Source: Setomelanomma holmii
Taxonomy: Eukaryota > Ascomycota > Dothideomycetes > Pleosporales > Phaeosphaeriaceae
DNA: 64,000 nt
NCBI GenBank assembly: GCA_010015745.1
Contig: ML978286.1
Span: 19,187-83,186, forward strand
Reading direction: 5' to 3'
Of this stretch, positions 21,724 through 34,792 are shown piece after piece (positions within the stretch are counted from its first letter, which is position 1; each line of letters opens with the position of its first letter). The notes below the pieces were generated by a model. It worked only from the letters and a program-made list of their open reading frames with translations. It was not told the origin of the DNA and did no database searches. A program made the translations under genes and the position numbers.

Positions 21724-23889
21724 GACGGCGGGGCCAATCTGCTAGCTGGGCGTCAAGGAATCGACGGAAGGAAAGTGATGTGGCCGACGTGAGGTATGGA
21801 TATTGGTCTGCGAGTTCTGTGAGGTGATGCTCGTTCGCAGAGGAGTTCGTGTTTGCGGTGGCTATTTATCAGTGGGACAGGAACAACTCTGTGGAGCGGT
21901 TCCAACATCGCAATTGCACGTGCTCAGAAGCGCCCACTGCTCTTTTCTCCTCCATCTCGGCTCTCAGGTAGAACGAGAATGTAAGGCTTTCTCGCGCAAA
22001 GTGTAGGAAGATCTCGGACGGTCGAGAATATTGCAAACCACCACAGCCACGAGTGCTTGAGGTCTTGCAATCACATGAACTGCAGGAGAATTGCGCATGA
22101 GTCTCGAGAGCAGATCACTTGAGTTGAGTTTAATCCAAGGAGGTCGACGATTTTGCGGCCAGCAGTGGAGCCATTCAGTGGCACGGAAGGTGCCACCCCC
22201 CAGAAGCCATGTTGACATGACTTACTCCACAGCTGTGAACGAAATTGCGAGACATGTGACCGCTTTCGCTGGCTAGGTGTTTTGTCAATGTAGATGTGCC
22301 CTGCCTTTACTGAAAGCCAACTGCGCTGCTGGAGGGACTGTTTGCCCATGGTGGCTGGCTGATTGAAGCATTCACGCATGCAAACCTTGGCAAGTGAATT
22401 GGTTGGTGCTGTTTACTCGTGCAGATCTTCACTCTGGCGAAACGTTGTTGTCGATATGCAGACTTTTCTTCGTTTCGACAACACTTCCACAGTCTCCTCA
22501 ACGCAATCAGAGCCTCGTACAGACCTGATTAAGAGCAGTTCTTTCAACGGATACATGTTATCCTCAGACCCATTAGCCGGGCAACTTGCCCGTATGCATG
22601 GCGAAAATGGCAGGAGCGGCTCTCGCCTCCGTGCGCGCCGGCGATCGCCGTCAGGGAACCGGCAGGAAGGGACATCTTCCGCTCGCCTCTGGGACGCTCG
22701 GGATGCCCAGACCCTTTAAACTCCAGAGTGCAATCGCCGGCCGGATACGGTCTTCATGCAAAGCCCAGGCACGATGCCATGCAACCAGTGGGGCCGTTCT
22801 AATTTGATCGATTATGACCATTGGATAGAAGTGGCGGACAAGCTTCGCAGGCAAGGTATGGTTCTTTAAAGTGGTACAACCTGAACTGAACTGACGATGC
22901 CGCAGGCTGTAGGCTCCCTGGCGACTACATATTCGGCTGTCCCGAGCATTTGGTGTTGCGGAACGATAGCAGCGAGACAGTGCTATGTCCACGGACAGCA
23001 AGGGACTCTGGGAGGTAACCCAGATTTGGACAAGAGAGGGTGTCTTCAGTGAGTCCGGAGCTTCAGAGACTTGAAGCTGGGCAGACCCGAACTTGCAGTG
23101 TCGTACAGATTCTGACGCGACATGGGGCGATCATCCGGGCGATCATAGGCGACTGCCCGCTGAAGCTTGTTTAGAAGAGGGGCCAGACGCAAGTCGACGT
23201 GCTCAGTGTCATCTCATCGTGTCAGCCAGGACGTGAAATGTAAATTATCCTCACTGATTGATACTGTCTATTGAGGATCGCTGATGCTCACTGACTCGAC
23301 GTCACTATCAATGCCACTCACGATACACCTTGCTGTGCTGTAGCATTTGTGTAGCGGTGGGGGCCGCTGTAGCGAGATCAGAGAAGCAGAAATATGCATG
23401 ACCAATGGCCACAATGCTGTACGAAGTAGTGTTGTGCAAGGTCGTCTATACGAGGAGCCGCTTAGCGGGAGAGGCGTGGGCGCGCCAGCCGGACGATCAT
23501 GACCTCCGCGGGCATAGTGCGCTGTGCCTAGACGGGTAGCGACAGGACGATTTGAAGGTTGAACAGACGACCTGTCACACCAAGCGCTACCAGAGTGCCA
23601 TCATCGCAGCTCATGCGCGAGAAGAGCGGCGTCCCAGACGCGACCAGACGATGCTGAGTACGGGCTGGGCCGCCCCCACCCATTGTTCCCGACTCCCACC
23701 ACCAGCAACCCTGCGAGCCCTTACAAGCGACCTCAGCTTCGATGTGCGCATTTCAGCGCTGCGACTGAACTGGAACCTCGTGCATACCAACATGCGCTGC
23801 TCGCGCGCGGCAGCTGGCCTTCTTAAACGAAACGCGCCCTCGGCATATTAGCCATGACAATTCTGCGCTTCAGGCTCTCGACCACTCTC
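21724..23889. other. 2.2-kb region without a supported gene
   Basis: Only short overlapping frames on both strands, none with a recognisable motif or plausible splicing. It is upstream of the transcription factor gene at 23890 and may include its promoter and UTR. Confidence 0.3.
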
Positions 23890-26006
23890 ATGGCACCTGG
23901 AACCACTGCGCGGGACGGAGGTGAGAGCGCCATGCATGCGCGGGCAGACCAGTTACTGACGTCGACACAGTCCCATTTGCCTCCCAGTCTAGAGACACAT
24001 CATCCTCCAAGCCCAGACGACGCAGAAAGAAGCACGATGGCCTGCCGCAGTTGCAATTCGTCACCGCGACGGCCCTCTCCCAGTTTAAAGACGAGCCCGC
24101 GAAGAGGACCATCCGCTCCCAGGCCATGATAAGCCACCGGCATTCCATTGCAGAGGCGAAGAAGAAGGGGAAGGGGAAGGGGCCTCTGTTCAGCGATGCT
24201 GCTGTACCCGAGGCGTCGATCTCATCTATGCCAAGCGTCGCACAGGAGCGATCGCCGGCATTGTTTCCAGCGAATCCCGTCTCTCGAAGTGCGGATGACG
24301 CCGAGCAGAACTTGGTCCCTCTGGCTGTGACATCATGGACAAGCGCGGCTTCAGTCTTGCAGCTTCTTGGTACAAGCGGGGTACCGCACCCATCGAAACC
24401 ACGCCAGGACCTCAATGTCGGCGCAACGCACATGATTGGGCCGCGTGCTTGTCTCTCCAAAGTGGTGCACTACGAAGAGTCCGACAGTCACGAGGAAGCT
24501 GTGTTACGCATGCTGGTCGGGAAGCTGGCGAGAGTATACCAGATTGGAGATGGAGTTGATCCGTTCGAAATTCTGCCGCAGTTCGAACATCCAGAGCTGA
24601 GCGCGCTCTATCTCACGCGCAAATGTCAGTTGTCTCAGCCGCTAGTGATGCAGCATCACGCAAAGCCTGGGGGTATGGTAGAGTCGGGCCGATAGCTAAC
24701 GACACCTCTAGGTATGCGAGCATTCGCTTCGGACTCGACCATCAAGAAATGGCTCCCTGCAATGCTTTCGCATCGTCACATAATTCTCAGCTCCACGATC
24801 CTCGCATCAACTTGGCTTGACATGCAGGCGGGCAGCTCAGGCGATAGCCGGCAAACTGTAATGGTCAAGGGAGAAACCATCAACATGATCGCCGAGCGGC
24901 TGCGCGACTCCAAGACCGTGCTCGACGACGCGACTCTCATGGTCATCCTCCATCTGTTCGCTGGAGAGTTTTGGAGCTGCAATGAAAAGTCTTTGCGCTA
25001 TCATGAGTCTGCCGTTGCCAGGTTCATTGCTCAACGTGGTGGCATGGATAGCCTTGAGAACCGAGCGGTTGTCGAGGTCGCTGCGGCGTGAGTAATCTTA
25101 CTCCTCGTCATACGTTGAATTAACCGTTCTAGGTGCTGTTACCACTGCGATATTTTCTGCGAATCCGAGCAGCCTCCAATCTTTCGTGCCTGGAAGCCTG
25201 CAAAAGTGATTTATCCAGAGGACGTCACTGCACTACCTGAGTCACCACTCTTCTGCCCCAGAGGTGACTTCGGGGTAATCACCAATGACGCGCATTGCTC
25301 TCCATACACTCTCCAGATACTCAGCGACATGCGCGACCTCACAGACGTCTTTATCGCACACAATGCGGGCCTAGGAAGCGTTTATGACGTCGATATTGTG
25401 GACGAATGTCGCCCCAGCCCACCTGCATTCGATTACGACGCTGTGGTTACAGCTTTCCACCAGCGTGTGGTTGCCTTACCTTCTGCGCACACTCCAGGTT
25501 ACCCAAGCTCCAACGACTGGGTCTACGAAGCATGCCGCATAGCATCTCTCATCTACATGACAGCGATCATCATGCGCGTGCCTTTTTCCGTCGCAGCAAC
25601 ACTGAACACCCACCACTACATACCCACCGATTCAGAATCTGAACATCAAATTGACGAAGCCTACTCCACAGCTCGTTTGACCCGGTCGCTATTCGAGGTT
25701 TTGAAGCGTACTGATCAAGCCAACCTCTGGGACAACATGTCTGGGGTGCTCTACTGGGTGTCTGCGGTTGGTGCGGCTGCTGCCCGAACAGCGGCGACCA
25801 TGGACATGACGCAACGGGCAAGGTTTCGCGATGAAGAGTACTCCGTCTGGGTCCGCCGATGTCTCATCATGTCGTCTACGCGCACAATGATTGTTCTTAT
25901 CTTCCGGCATCCGACACCAATCCTCATAGCACAAAAAAGGCTACTAAAAGTCCAAGAATTGATCGGCACTGGCCATGCACCACAGGCTACCTCAAAGGCG
26001 GCCTGA
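23890..26006 (+). CDS. Fungal-specific transcription factor-like protein (Fungal_trans_2 type, no zinc cluster)
   Basis: Four exons: 23890-23920, 23971-24624, 24712-25087, 25133-26006; 644 aa. The N terminus is basic (KPRRRRKKHDGLPQ) followed by LQFVTATALSQFKDEPAKRTIRSQAM, the start typical of the group usually annotated as fungal-specific transcription factor or tachykinin-family protein. There is no Cys6 zinc cluster. The rest is a helical body with SSTILASTWLDMQAG, HLFAGEFWSCNE and ARFIAQRGGMDSL motifs of the Fungal_trans_2 domain. Role in regulation is by family only. It stands alone in a gene-poor stretch. Confidence 0.8.
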
Positions 26007-27493
26007 CATGTCGCGCCAATGCCTTCCACATTGTTCAAATCTTCCGAATGTTGCCGTACATGCAGTCAGCGCCAGGTCTTTGGAGGAAAGACTACCTTGT
26101 ATATCGCCGTTATAAGGCTTATCACAACTATATTATTATGGAATCCACAGACGCCGCTTGTGCCGTCTCAGGGACCAAGCTCACAATATCGCGCATTGCT
26201 CACAAGCAATGGGCTCAACGCGCATCGCTTCACGTCTTACTAAGAGCTACCACATCCAGGCGGGAAAGTGGCAGACAGCGCAGAACATATGAATGAAGCC
26301 AGAACCATGTCTAGTTGGCTCTCGTTGCGGATGCACGATTTCGCAGCGCGTTCTGGGTCAGGGCAGCTCTGTTGAATCAGCGCAAACCCACGCTGGATCT
26401 CACAATGGTGCACGGACTTCCGTCCCTACTGCCACGAGGATGCAGACGTGTGAACTAGCGGCCGAGCGCCTGCCCTGAGGCGCCGCGCGAGGACCCCGAG
26501 GGTCGCGGGTGATCAAGTTTCGTCGTTCCGCCGTGTTCCGGAGTTCCGAAAATCTGCATCGTACATCCGCATCACGACCACCGCATGCACGAAACGATGC
26601 CCAGACCTGCTGAATACTGCAAAGATGCTGCAAGTTACCCAAGGGAAGCCGCGGTGGTAGCGCATGCCGCGGTCCATCGCCGTGGGTACATTGTCCGATT
26701 ATGCCAGCAGCGTGGTAGCTCATAAGACAAGCTTCTTCGTCAGCTGTCATCTCCACTCTTAATTTGAGTCGTTCGACATGTTTCTTTGGAGCTTATATCC
26801 AATCTTGACGCTGCTGACTGGAAATTGTGACTTGAGCTTGCTTCGGACGATGTCTTGTGCATATCCTAGCTCCACTTGTGTCCGCAAAGTCCCCGATGCA
26901 GCTGCTTGTGATCGAGGTCACGATCTTCATTTGGACATCAATTACACTTTGCGGCGCCGTTGTGCAAAATCTAAAATGGCGCGTGGGAATGCGGGTCCAT
27001 CAAAAATGCAGGGAGAACGGCAGCCCGCGGCTTGCGGGTCTTTGGCCCATGCGAGCAAGAGGACTCACAATCGAGAAACAGATATCAAGGCAACATGTTT
27101 CCTAAGTAAGACTCGGATGCTGAGTCCGGCGAGTGAGAGCAATATGGCATTGTGATAAGCGAAGTCTATTGATGCGTATCCTTTGTTTGACTCTGAGCTG
27201 TCAGCAAGGCGTCTACCAGTGCTGATGAAGATCGACCACGTTTCTTCTCGCGGTGAGGTATCTGACAAACATGGGCCAACCATTCGCGATGATGATGTGC
27301 GCTGATGCGTGACTGGATGTTCGGGATTACGGTAGCTACGACGGAAGCGGCTACCAGGCTCGTCCGAAGGAGCGAGCGCAAATGACCTGCACCTTCCCTA
27401 CACCCTCCGATTGGCTGGCTTCGACCATTCGTTGCAGGGACTACAACGTCAAGCGACAACATTATAAACCTGGGCGGACCCGCGATTTGAACG
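26007..27493. other. 1.5-kb intergenic region
   Basis: No supported gene; frames present are short and overlap antisense. The CCGCGGG/GAGGCGCCGCG-rich patch near 26460-26520 is only a local GC peak. Confidence 0.3.
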
Positions 27494-29434
27494 ATGCAGA
27501 CGAAGAAAATTATTGCAGCGAGCCTTGTTCTTGGAATTTGTTCGCTGTCGGTCATGGCGCTCGTCACACGAATACTCATGCACAAGCATGCGAAACCTAC
27601 TACGGAAGACGTACGAATCGCGGATGGCAACAATGAGCATCACCACCAACTCGCACACATCTCGAGCTCATGGAAGCGTATATTCGCATCGAGGCAGGAG
27701 CGCACCAAGGGTCACTGGGTACCATCGTTGTCTGGCATGATCAGAGCTGGAGACGAGGGATTATTTCCATCCGCACTGTTTGCAAACCTACACGGTCACC
27801 CTGGTGAACTATCACTTGAACGGCTGTATCAAGTATTTGCGGAGGAAGTACGAACGCGACCAGTTTCCGAGCGCACCGCATACTCCAGCGAAATCTCCCG
27901 GTTCCTTGCGTCCACTAAGCGAGTCAACAGTGCACCGAAGAGAGTGCAGTCGGTGTCGCACAGGAGAAGAAGTATCGCGGGGCAGGATGGATCGCCAAAG
28001 GCGCATAGAATGAGCTTGGATCTGTCGGCAATGGAAATGGGTTTGGCAAGGAGCATGTCGATGAAGAAGCGAGCGCCACCCTTGATACCCATGAAGAACG
28101 GACTGACTGATACAAGTGTCGAGAAAAGGTCTCGATCATCATGGATGAAGGACGGGCAGATTGCCGGGTCACGATATAGTAGTCTTGCGGTGACCGTCAC
28201 ACCTGCTGAGCTTGCGGCACTCTCCATCATCATGGGCTGTCCAGTGACAGCTGGCGAGAAGTCTGAATACATACCATCTAAGCGAGGCGCATTCAACATC
28301 TCGATGTCATCGTCAATAACAGAGGATGGCAACCATCAAATCACGCTACGACAGCATAGACGCACCGTATCCCAATTGCCTGCCAAAGGGTCCGGTTTCT
28401 CGCCGCTATACGCAAAACACCTCGCAGGGGGGTCCCTCCCGTATTCGCAAGACAAGAAAACCATCAACAGCATACTCATAAGCACACATACACTGAAGAC
28501 AGTCCGGTCCGGTTCGCCACTCTTCCTTCATGACTACAACTTCAAGACACCACAATCACGCTTCCTCACCTCGCTACCCAGCTCGCGCGAACTCAGCTTC
28601 CAAATCGCCAGTCCTGCCACAAAACCTCCACCATCAAATCCACTCATCGACGCAATCAGCTTAATGCTATTCTCAGGCGGCCTCGTCCCACTCGCCACAA
28701 CACCTCTCATCAAGACCATCTCCTTCATCGCATCCGGCGGTCTCCCACCCGCACGCCTCCTCCAACGCCTCGAAGGCCTCGTCGACAAAGTCAACAGATT
28801 CGCACCACACCTCAGCACCTTCGGTGCCCTTTACGAACCCCAAAACGCCGCCCTCCTCTACCGCGAGCGCGAACGCCTAGGCAAACTCGCCATCGACCCG
28901 ACCACCCCAGACTCCATCGCAGACAAAGCCGCACGCATGCAGCGCTACATCACGCTCCTCGAGCGCTTGATGGCGTTAGTGCCAGATATGAAACCCGCCG
29001 ACGTCCTAGCCGCTGTGCAAGAAGTTACCAAATCAGAGCTTGAAAGAGCGTACGTTGATGCCGTCACGGTATATCAAGCCTCGCCATCACGCACTTCCTC
29101 CGTCGTAGATTCTCACGCGTGTCCCATTTCAGATGCACGAAGTAAGCGCCTATCCGCATGTTCTGCAACCGCGTCGCGCTCGGATCGCGAGAGTCTTTCC
29201 AGTGTCGCGAGTCCGACTTCGTCAACCTTCCCTGCGGAAAACTTGAGGAAGGTTGTGGAGGGTATTTTGAAGTCGGAATTGCCATTGAGTATAGCGCAGG
29301 TTGCGACTGTGGCGAGATTGGTGCTTGTGGCATGGACGTTGAGTGTTGAGAAGGTGAGCTGGGAAATTGGTGAGGAGGGGTTCAAGGTGGTTGATGTGGA
29401 GGCGTGGAGGGGGAGGAAGATTGTGCTTTGTTAG
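27494..29434 (+). CDS. Uncharacterised 646-aa membrane-anchored protein
   Basis: Single exon, 646 aa. An N-terminal transmembrane anchor (about residues 6-29, IIAASLVLGICSLSVMALV) is followed by a large soluble part. Features are LSLERLYQVFAEEVRTRP, a Ser/Arg-rich linker, a helical region (RLLQRLEGLVDKVNRFAP, YRERERLGKL), a Ser-rich stretch near 540-590 and a C-terminal VARLVLVAWTLSVEKVSWE segment. I do not recognise the family. The frame is clean and codon use matches housekeeping neighbours, so it is a real gene. A type II or signal-anchored topology is inferred. Confidence 0.7.
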   Translation: MQTKKIIAASLVLGICSLSVMALVTRILMHKHAKPTTEDVRIADGNNEHHHQLAHISSSWKRIFASRQERTKGHWVPSLSGMIRAGDEGLFPSALFANLHGHPGELSLERLYQVFAEEVRTRPVSERTAYSSEISRFLASTKRVNSAPKRVQSVSHRRRSIAGQDGSPKAHRMSLDLSAMEMGLARSMSMKKRAPPLIPMKNGLTDTSVEKRSRSSWMKDGQIAGSRYSSLAVTVTPAELAALSIIMGCPVTAGEKSEYIPSKRGAFNISMSSSITEDGNHQITLRQHRRTVSQLPAKGSGFSPLYAKHLAGGSLPYSQDKKTINSILISTHTLKTVRSGSPLFLHDYNFKTPQSRFLTSLPSSRELSFQIASPATKPPPSNPLIDAISLMLFSGGLVPLATTPLIKTISFIASGGLPPARLLQRLEGLVDKVNRFAPHLSTFGALYEPQNAALLYRERERLGKLAIDPTTPDSIADKAARMQRYITLLERLMALVPDMKPADVLAAVQEVTKSELERAYVDAVTVYQASPSRTSSVVDSHACPISDARSKRLSACSATASRSDRESLSSVASPTSSTFPAENLRKVVEGILKSELPLSIAQVATVARLVLVAWTLSVEKVSWEIGEEGFKVVDVEAWRGRKIVLC

Positions 29435-30484
29435 TTGTGATAGATGGGACGGGATGGTTTAGGAAGGGGCATTGTTTCATTGCAGAATTCGCGAGCACGA
29501 TACCATTCTTGGGGCTTTGTATGAAAATAACATATTATAGCAAAGCATTGAATTTAACACTATGAAAAACTCAGACACGTAAATCACAGTCTCGTTGGTG
29601 TTGGTGTGGAAAGGGCGATTGCGCGCATGAGGTTGTTAGCTATATTTCACCGTCATCTTCCACACTACAAGTCCATCGTCAGCTCCGCCCGAATAGAGTA
29701 CATGAAAACAGTATCTGAAAGTCACCGCTTGTCGCTAATGCAATCCACCTCTATTCATTTTCTTTTCGCACTCAGCATGTGCACGTGTGCACGTGTCCGC
29801 TTCATCCGCCTGCTTCCGTCCGGTGCGCATTGCGACTCCGACGACTCACGACAGGTTCGGCTACGAGGGAAAAGGAAGAGTCGATCATGCGCTCCAAGGA
29901 AAAGAGGATGGGAGGAAGTTGAGGCTCGAGGTTGGAAGGGCCGGATGCGGATGGTGATGCTGATGGGTTCCGCGGAACTTGAGAGTTATGCATGGAGCAG
30001 TGACCAGTGAGCTGTTTCGCCCAGCTTGCTCATAGTTCGTGCTTTGCAGTCTCGTCTAGGTCGGACCTTCTGTGAAGGCTACGCGATGCGCCGAAAGGAA
30101 ATATCGTCTGTTTGCATTTGACCCGGTGACAGGGAGCCCCCACTCCAAATCAACTACCAATACTTGCCAGCTCTAGTCTCCATAATTACAATAATAGAAT
30201 CATCGCTCCGTTCCGCACGAGATGTCATTCGGAAGTTCTGGAAGCTCGTCAACGGACAATTGATTCAACTTTTTCCATGAGCTGGTGGGATATGAGTGGT
30301 CCTTATATTTGGTCGGAGCTTCAAGGTCGTTTAGATTTTGATATCGCAAACGGGCGTAATCAGCAGAATGTTTGCCAGCAACTTGCGCAAGCTATTTTGA
30401 GATTGAGTGAAATATCTACCAGCGGATCAAAGTATTTGCCCCATTCGATCGATGCTCGCATTAGATCCCTGCATCTGCTGATCC
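29435..30484. other. 1-kb intergenic region
   Basis: No supported gene. It contains a short tandem repeat of GTGCACGT with two CACGTG palindromes at about 29780-29796. Confidence 0.3.
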
Positions 30485-33400
30485 TCAAGCTTTTTTTCGC
30501 AACTTTGCCAAACGCTCAGCCATCTCACTGTCCCTGAGGCCACCAAGGCGCACTTTGTCTTTGTTGCTCATGCTCTCTTCCTTGCTAGCAGACTCAGAAC
30601 GAAGCCTTCTGGTATGCTCAAACATGACATCCATTTGTTTCTGATCGCACTTCTGCAACCATATGAAGTAGTTTGGGTCTACGTCACGTTCGTACGGCAT
30701 GTTGTAGAATGCCATAGTCTGTTCGTCGAGATACTGTCGGTGTCCCTTGGGATATTTTGGGTGGGATCCCGCCGAGAAGTGTAACTTAATAGGCGGCTCT
30801 TTTCCCTCGCGAAAGCGGGTCACTTGGGAGTGGTTAGAGCGAATATCAAATCCTGTGGCATCTTGCGACGAGCTTCTCTTTTCGGCGATCATATCCATCT
30901 GTTTGCTCTCTTCGTTACGATGTTCTTGGATCCATTCGAGGTACAAGTCACAATCTTCGCACATGTCGTCATGTCGGACTGTCCTTGTCTTGTAAGGAAG
31001 ATTATCCTGATAGTCATGATGCTTAGCCGTCGCGGACGATGCGATCTCGGTCAGTTGATGGCCGCAGCTGTACCGGTGGATGACTTTGATACCTTTGCTG
31101 CTGTAGCGGTCACTTTCGCTCCATGGGGCGGTGTGGAATGCCTGAGTTCCAGTCCTAGACTCATTGCTAACCTCGTTGGGACCATAGCCATAGCTTACAT
31201 CATCGTGAGATTCAACATCAGGCTCCGGCACAGCCACCCCTGATGAGGTAGCTTGCGACTGAGCTTGAGCCCGGGCTCTGGCCAAGGCAGCTTGCTGCTG
31301 GTGCATTATTGGCCAAAGAGTCCTGACCTGATCCTCAAGATCTGTGACCGTATAAGTCTGCTCAGCAGACAGGAGACCTTGTCGAAGAATAGCAGCCGTG
31401 TCAAGCTCGGTCCTGGGCATTGCTGGACTGTCTGCCGCATTCAGCATGCCATTGGCGGCGTCAGTAAGCTCTTCGACTTCCAAGATAACGGAAATCCCTG
31501 GTTCTCTGCCTTCGGCGATTGACTCGAGCGACCTTGCTTCTTCATCTCCAGCAGGGCCGACAGCATCAGCAGTGGGGGTTGTTTCATTCAACCTAGTTCT
31601 GTGAGCGTGTACGAGCCTAGCGAACTCTTCGTTACTGATGGATCTCGTCTTCGTAACATGTGGGTCTTCACCGCCAGACATCTCCGCAGGTTCATCGAGG
31701 CGCTCTTCCTCACGAGTTTCCCCAGTTGATTTGTATGACTTGTATTCAGGGAAATTCTCCACTCTCTTCTGACCGCGCAGTCTCCTAGTGTGCTCGAACA
31801 AGACCTCTGTTTCTCTATTTGACAGCTCTCTGAGCACAACGAAGTAATTCGGATCAGTCTCATCGATCTCATAGGCGATATCGTAATAGTGAAGCGTTTC
31901 TAGGTCGAGGTGATCTCTATGTATCTTGGGGTTTGTCAGTGGAGCGGGAGGGTTGTCGGCTGGGAGTGTTTTCTGATCAGCAGGCTCATTGAGCGGAGGG
32001 CCAACTGCAGACATGGCGTCTGCCACAAGATTCGTGTTGCCGTCTTCGAGCTCTCCTTGCTGAATCATTGTCTCAACGAAGCCAAAGTCGGTCAAACGCT
32101 TTCGCATGGCAGCTTCGGGCGTTTCTCTGTCTTCGCGTTGATCGTAATCCCCGACGTCTGTCATCGGAGGACTCTCGTCGCTGATTTTCTCGAGATGGAG
32201 TCTCTGCTCGCGCTCATGCTCTGAGTCATCATTGTTGGAATTGTTGATCTCAGCATCGTGGCTTTGCTTATAATTTCCGCTAACCTCCACGAGCTCATCA
32301 ATGTGCTCCGGTTCCAGCGCTCGGGTGATAACAATGAAGCCGTCCTGGGCTGTGGTCAGCTGAAAAGCACGATGAACCTGGACGTATATACTTACTTCCT
32401 CCTCAAATGGGTACGCAAGTGCGACTACAGCTACCTTCATGACTATTGACTTTGGCATCCGCGTTGTCCCTTTCTCGACGAATAGAGCACGAGCAGGCTC
32501 GACCTGTTCAGGACTTGAGGAACATCCGCCAGCTAGCGGCTCATCGACTGCATCTGGATTGTCTGATTCCCTTATGTCGGATATATCTTCAGTGTCGACT
32601 TCTCGACTGCTTCGTTCTTGATCGTCTTCAACTTCTTCCTCTTCAGTTTCATCCAGGTTTGGTGGCAAAGCGAACAGCGCTAATTGCTGCTGATGCGAAG
32701 CAAGATGTTTATGAAGGCCTCTCAATGACATTCCCTTCTTGTACAAAGGACATGATACGTTTTCCGTCAGTTCGGCAAACTTCGCGGATGTACGTTTCAT
32801 GGCCGACAACATTCCTTGAAGGTCAGCGTGGGTCTTTCGAATGTGCTCTTCAAAATCTTGCTGCACGCTGAAAACTTTTTCCGCAAGATTCAATGCATTG
32901 CCAGAATGTCCGATGTGCTTCCAGCTCATGTTGGAACCATTCGTGCCTACTATCGTAGCTAGAATGTAACTCTCAGTACGCAGTCTCAGGCTGTATATGG
33001 CATATGTGTCTGGGGTCAACGTACAGTCTACTCGCTGTCGCGCAGTGCTCAAAGGTGCAGCTGTACGGATGAAGATCGCGGTACACATGATGCTTCCAAG
33101 CACTCTTATCGTGTATGGGGAGTATCATGAAACATAACGGACACTCTTCTATGGTGACGCGATGGTTAGGAAAGCTTCGTGCTCGCGCAAAAATCGTCGT
33201 ACTTACAGAACTCATTCTCACGCGCTTCCCTTGACAGCGCAGGTACTCTAATGGCAGCATTAACCGATGGTGCAAACGAGGTCTGCGAAGCGCCGTCATC
33301 TTCATCGAGAATTTTGATGCTGTTTTGGCGATCCAATTGCGGCATTGGCGTGGCCTCTGTACTGTTGCTCGTGTGCTGTGATGCTGTTAGAGGTATGTGA

Positions 33401-34260
33401 ATTTGCTCTGCTATTTTGAAAATCTCACCATTTCTAGGCTCTTCAAAGCCAATCTTCTCAACGTGCTTCGCAAGCTTCTTGTGATGTTCTTCGCGGTAGC
33501 TGAGGTACTGCCTGCGACCGGAGATAGCTCGACCGAGTCTCTCGCTCAAGTATTCGGCGCAATCAGGATACTTCGTTTGTACGTGATTGATATCATGCTG
33601 CTCGAAGTAATATTTGTCGACCGTAAAGATTTTACTAGACTGGCTTGTGGGGGCTGCATCCCGGATGGCCATAGACAGACGAAACAATGAAGTCACAAAA
33701 GTGGTGATGCTCGCACGGATTTGCTTGAGTTCTGTGTCTTCTTGGAGGTCATTGTCAGACACATTGAGGTCAGTATCTGAAAATTCTTTTTCATCCCAAG
33801 GAGTCTTCTCGCGTTTGACGATGGCCAGGCCTTGTGTCATTAGCTCATCCCGCCAAGAGTGCATCAGACGTACCATTTCGAAGCGCTGCTACGAGGTCCT
33901 TAAACACACGATGGACTTCACGCTTGAGATTCTCTGCATCGCGTAGCCTTCCATGGTCCAGTCATATTGTGTGATACGCTGGAATTGGGCTAATACCGGT
34001 ATTCTAATGATCGCCTGCCTTTTCGATGTGCAGCGATGTTTCCCACCCACATCTATATGCTTTAGCCAACAAAAATCTGTACTATCAGATGGCCGGCAAA
34101 CCTTGAAGCGGGACAGCTCATCGTGAATTGCTGTAGGCGAGACTTGAGCTGCGAAGTGCTCCTCGACTGTTATCGCCTTGGCCAGGCTGAGGAAGACACG
34201 AGCAACCTCGTGCACTATTTTTGAGATCAATCCGGCGGGAGCATCTGGAGGCGAAGCCAT
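30485..34260 (-). CDS. C2H2 (oxidoreductase acuF-like) protein with duplicated C-terminal motif; possible frameshift
   Basis: Six exons inferred on the minus strand: 34102-34260, 33997-34052, 33874-33947, 33222-33830, 33025-33148, 30485-32949. The N-terminal domain is typical of fungal C2H2/acuF-like proteins: AAQVSPTAIHDELSRFKMWV across intron 1, then HRKGRRSLEYRLRDAENLKR. Zinc-finger segments follow (CPLCFM.., CTFEHC, RHEWFQHELEAHRTFW, CIESCGKSF). At 32852-32855 the CGKSFQRAARF frame stops and the matching EEHIRKTHADLQ lies one frame over, an apparent one-base insertion in a T run. An alternative intron (donor GTGCAG, acceptor TTCAAG) would restore the frame but delete the zinc-binding His pair. 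The distal part has a CPLY..GLHKHLASH finger, an acidic linker and two copies of a 50-residue motif ending PNYF....LFEHTRRLR or PNYF....MFEHTRRLR. Nuclear role is inferred. Confidence 0.65.
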
Positions 34261-34792
34261 GATGTTGTTCTAGTGTCCCTCTCGTTCTAAATCGCTCGCG
34301 AGGGGTGCGTGTCTTTGAAGTGGCAAACGATGCCAGCTTCACGAGGTGTAGGCTGAACTTGGGGGCCAAAATGCGCACCCCGCATCACGGGGTTACGTGC
34401 ATCCCAGATCTCAGCCTTCCCTTCACAATTTCAGCTCTTATTGTCAATGGGACCAGGAATGGAACATGTGTGAATCGTGTTGTATTGGTTCTATGGAAGG
34501 AGCAAGCTATGTACGAACCCGCGAGCAGGCGCTAAGCCCAGAATGTGCTAGCGTGAGACAGAAGATGGTATGAGAACCTAGGACAGAACACCAGAGGGCC
34601 ACGGTATATCACCGTGGCTGACACTTATCATCACCTCGCTTGCGGCCATGGTTCTGTGGCTGAGGCACTTTCAATCATTGGTCAGAGATCTCAAGAACCA
34701 TTCTTGACCAGACCACGGAGGCAAAGCTTTTACTTCTTTCAGCGATACATTCTGTCATCGCCACTCACATTTACGACAAACTCTCACACACC
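34261..34792. promoter_or_regulatory. Divergent promoter of the C2H2/DUF7580 pair
   Basis: 532 bp between two divergent starts. No gene recognised. Shared promoter suggests possible co-expression; no specific site is evident. Confidence 0.3.

Noticed and set aside
22363..22807. Overlapping frames of 70-118 codons
   Set aside because: Low-complexity basic sequences on both strands without domain features.
29776..29797. GTGCACGT tandem repeat with two CACGTG palindromes
   Set aside because: Only two units in an intergenic gap, not near a start codon; too short to call a regulatory array.
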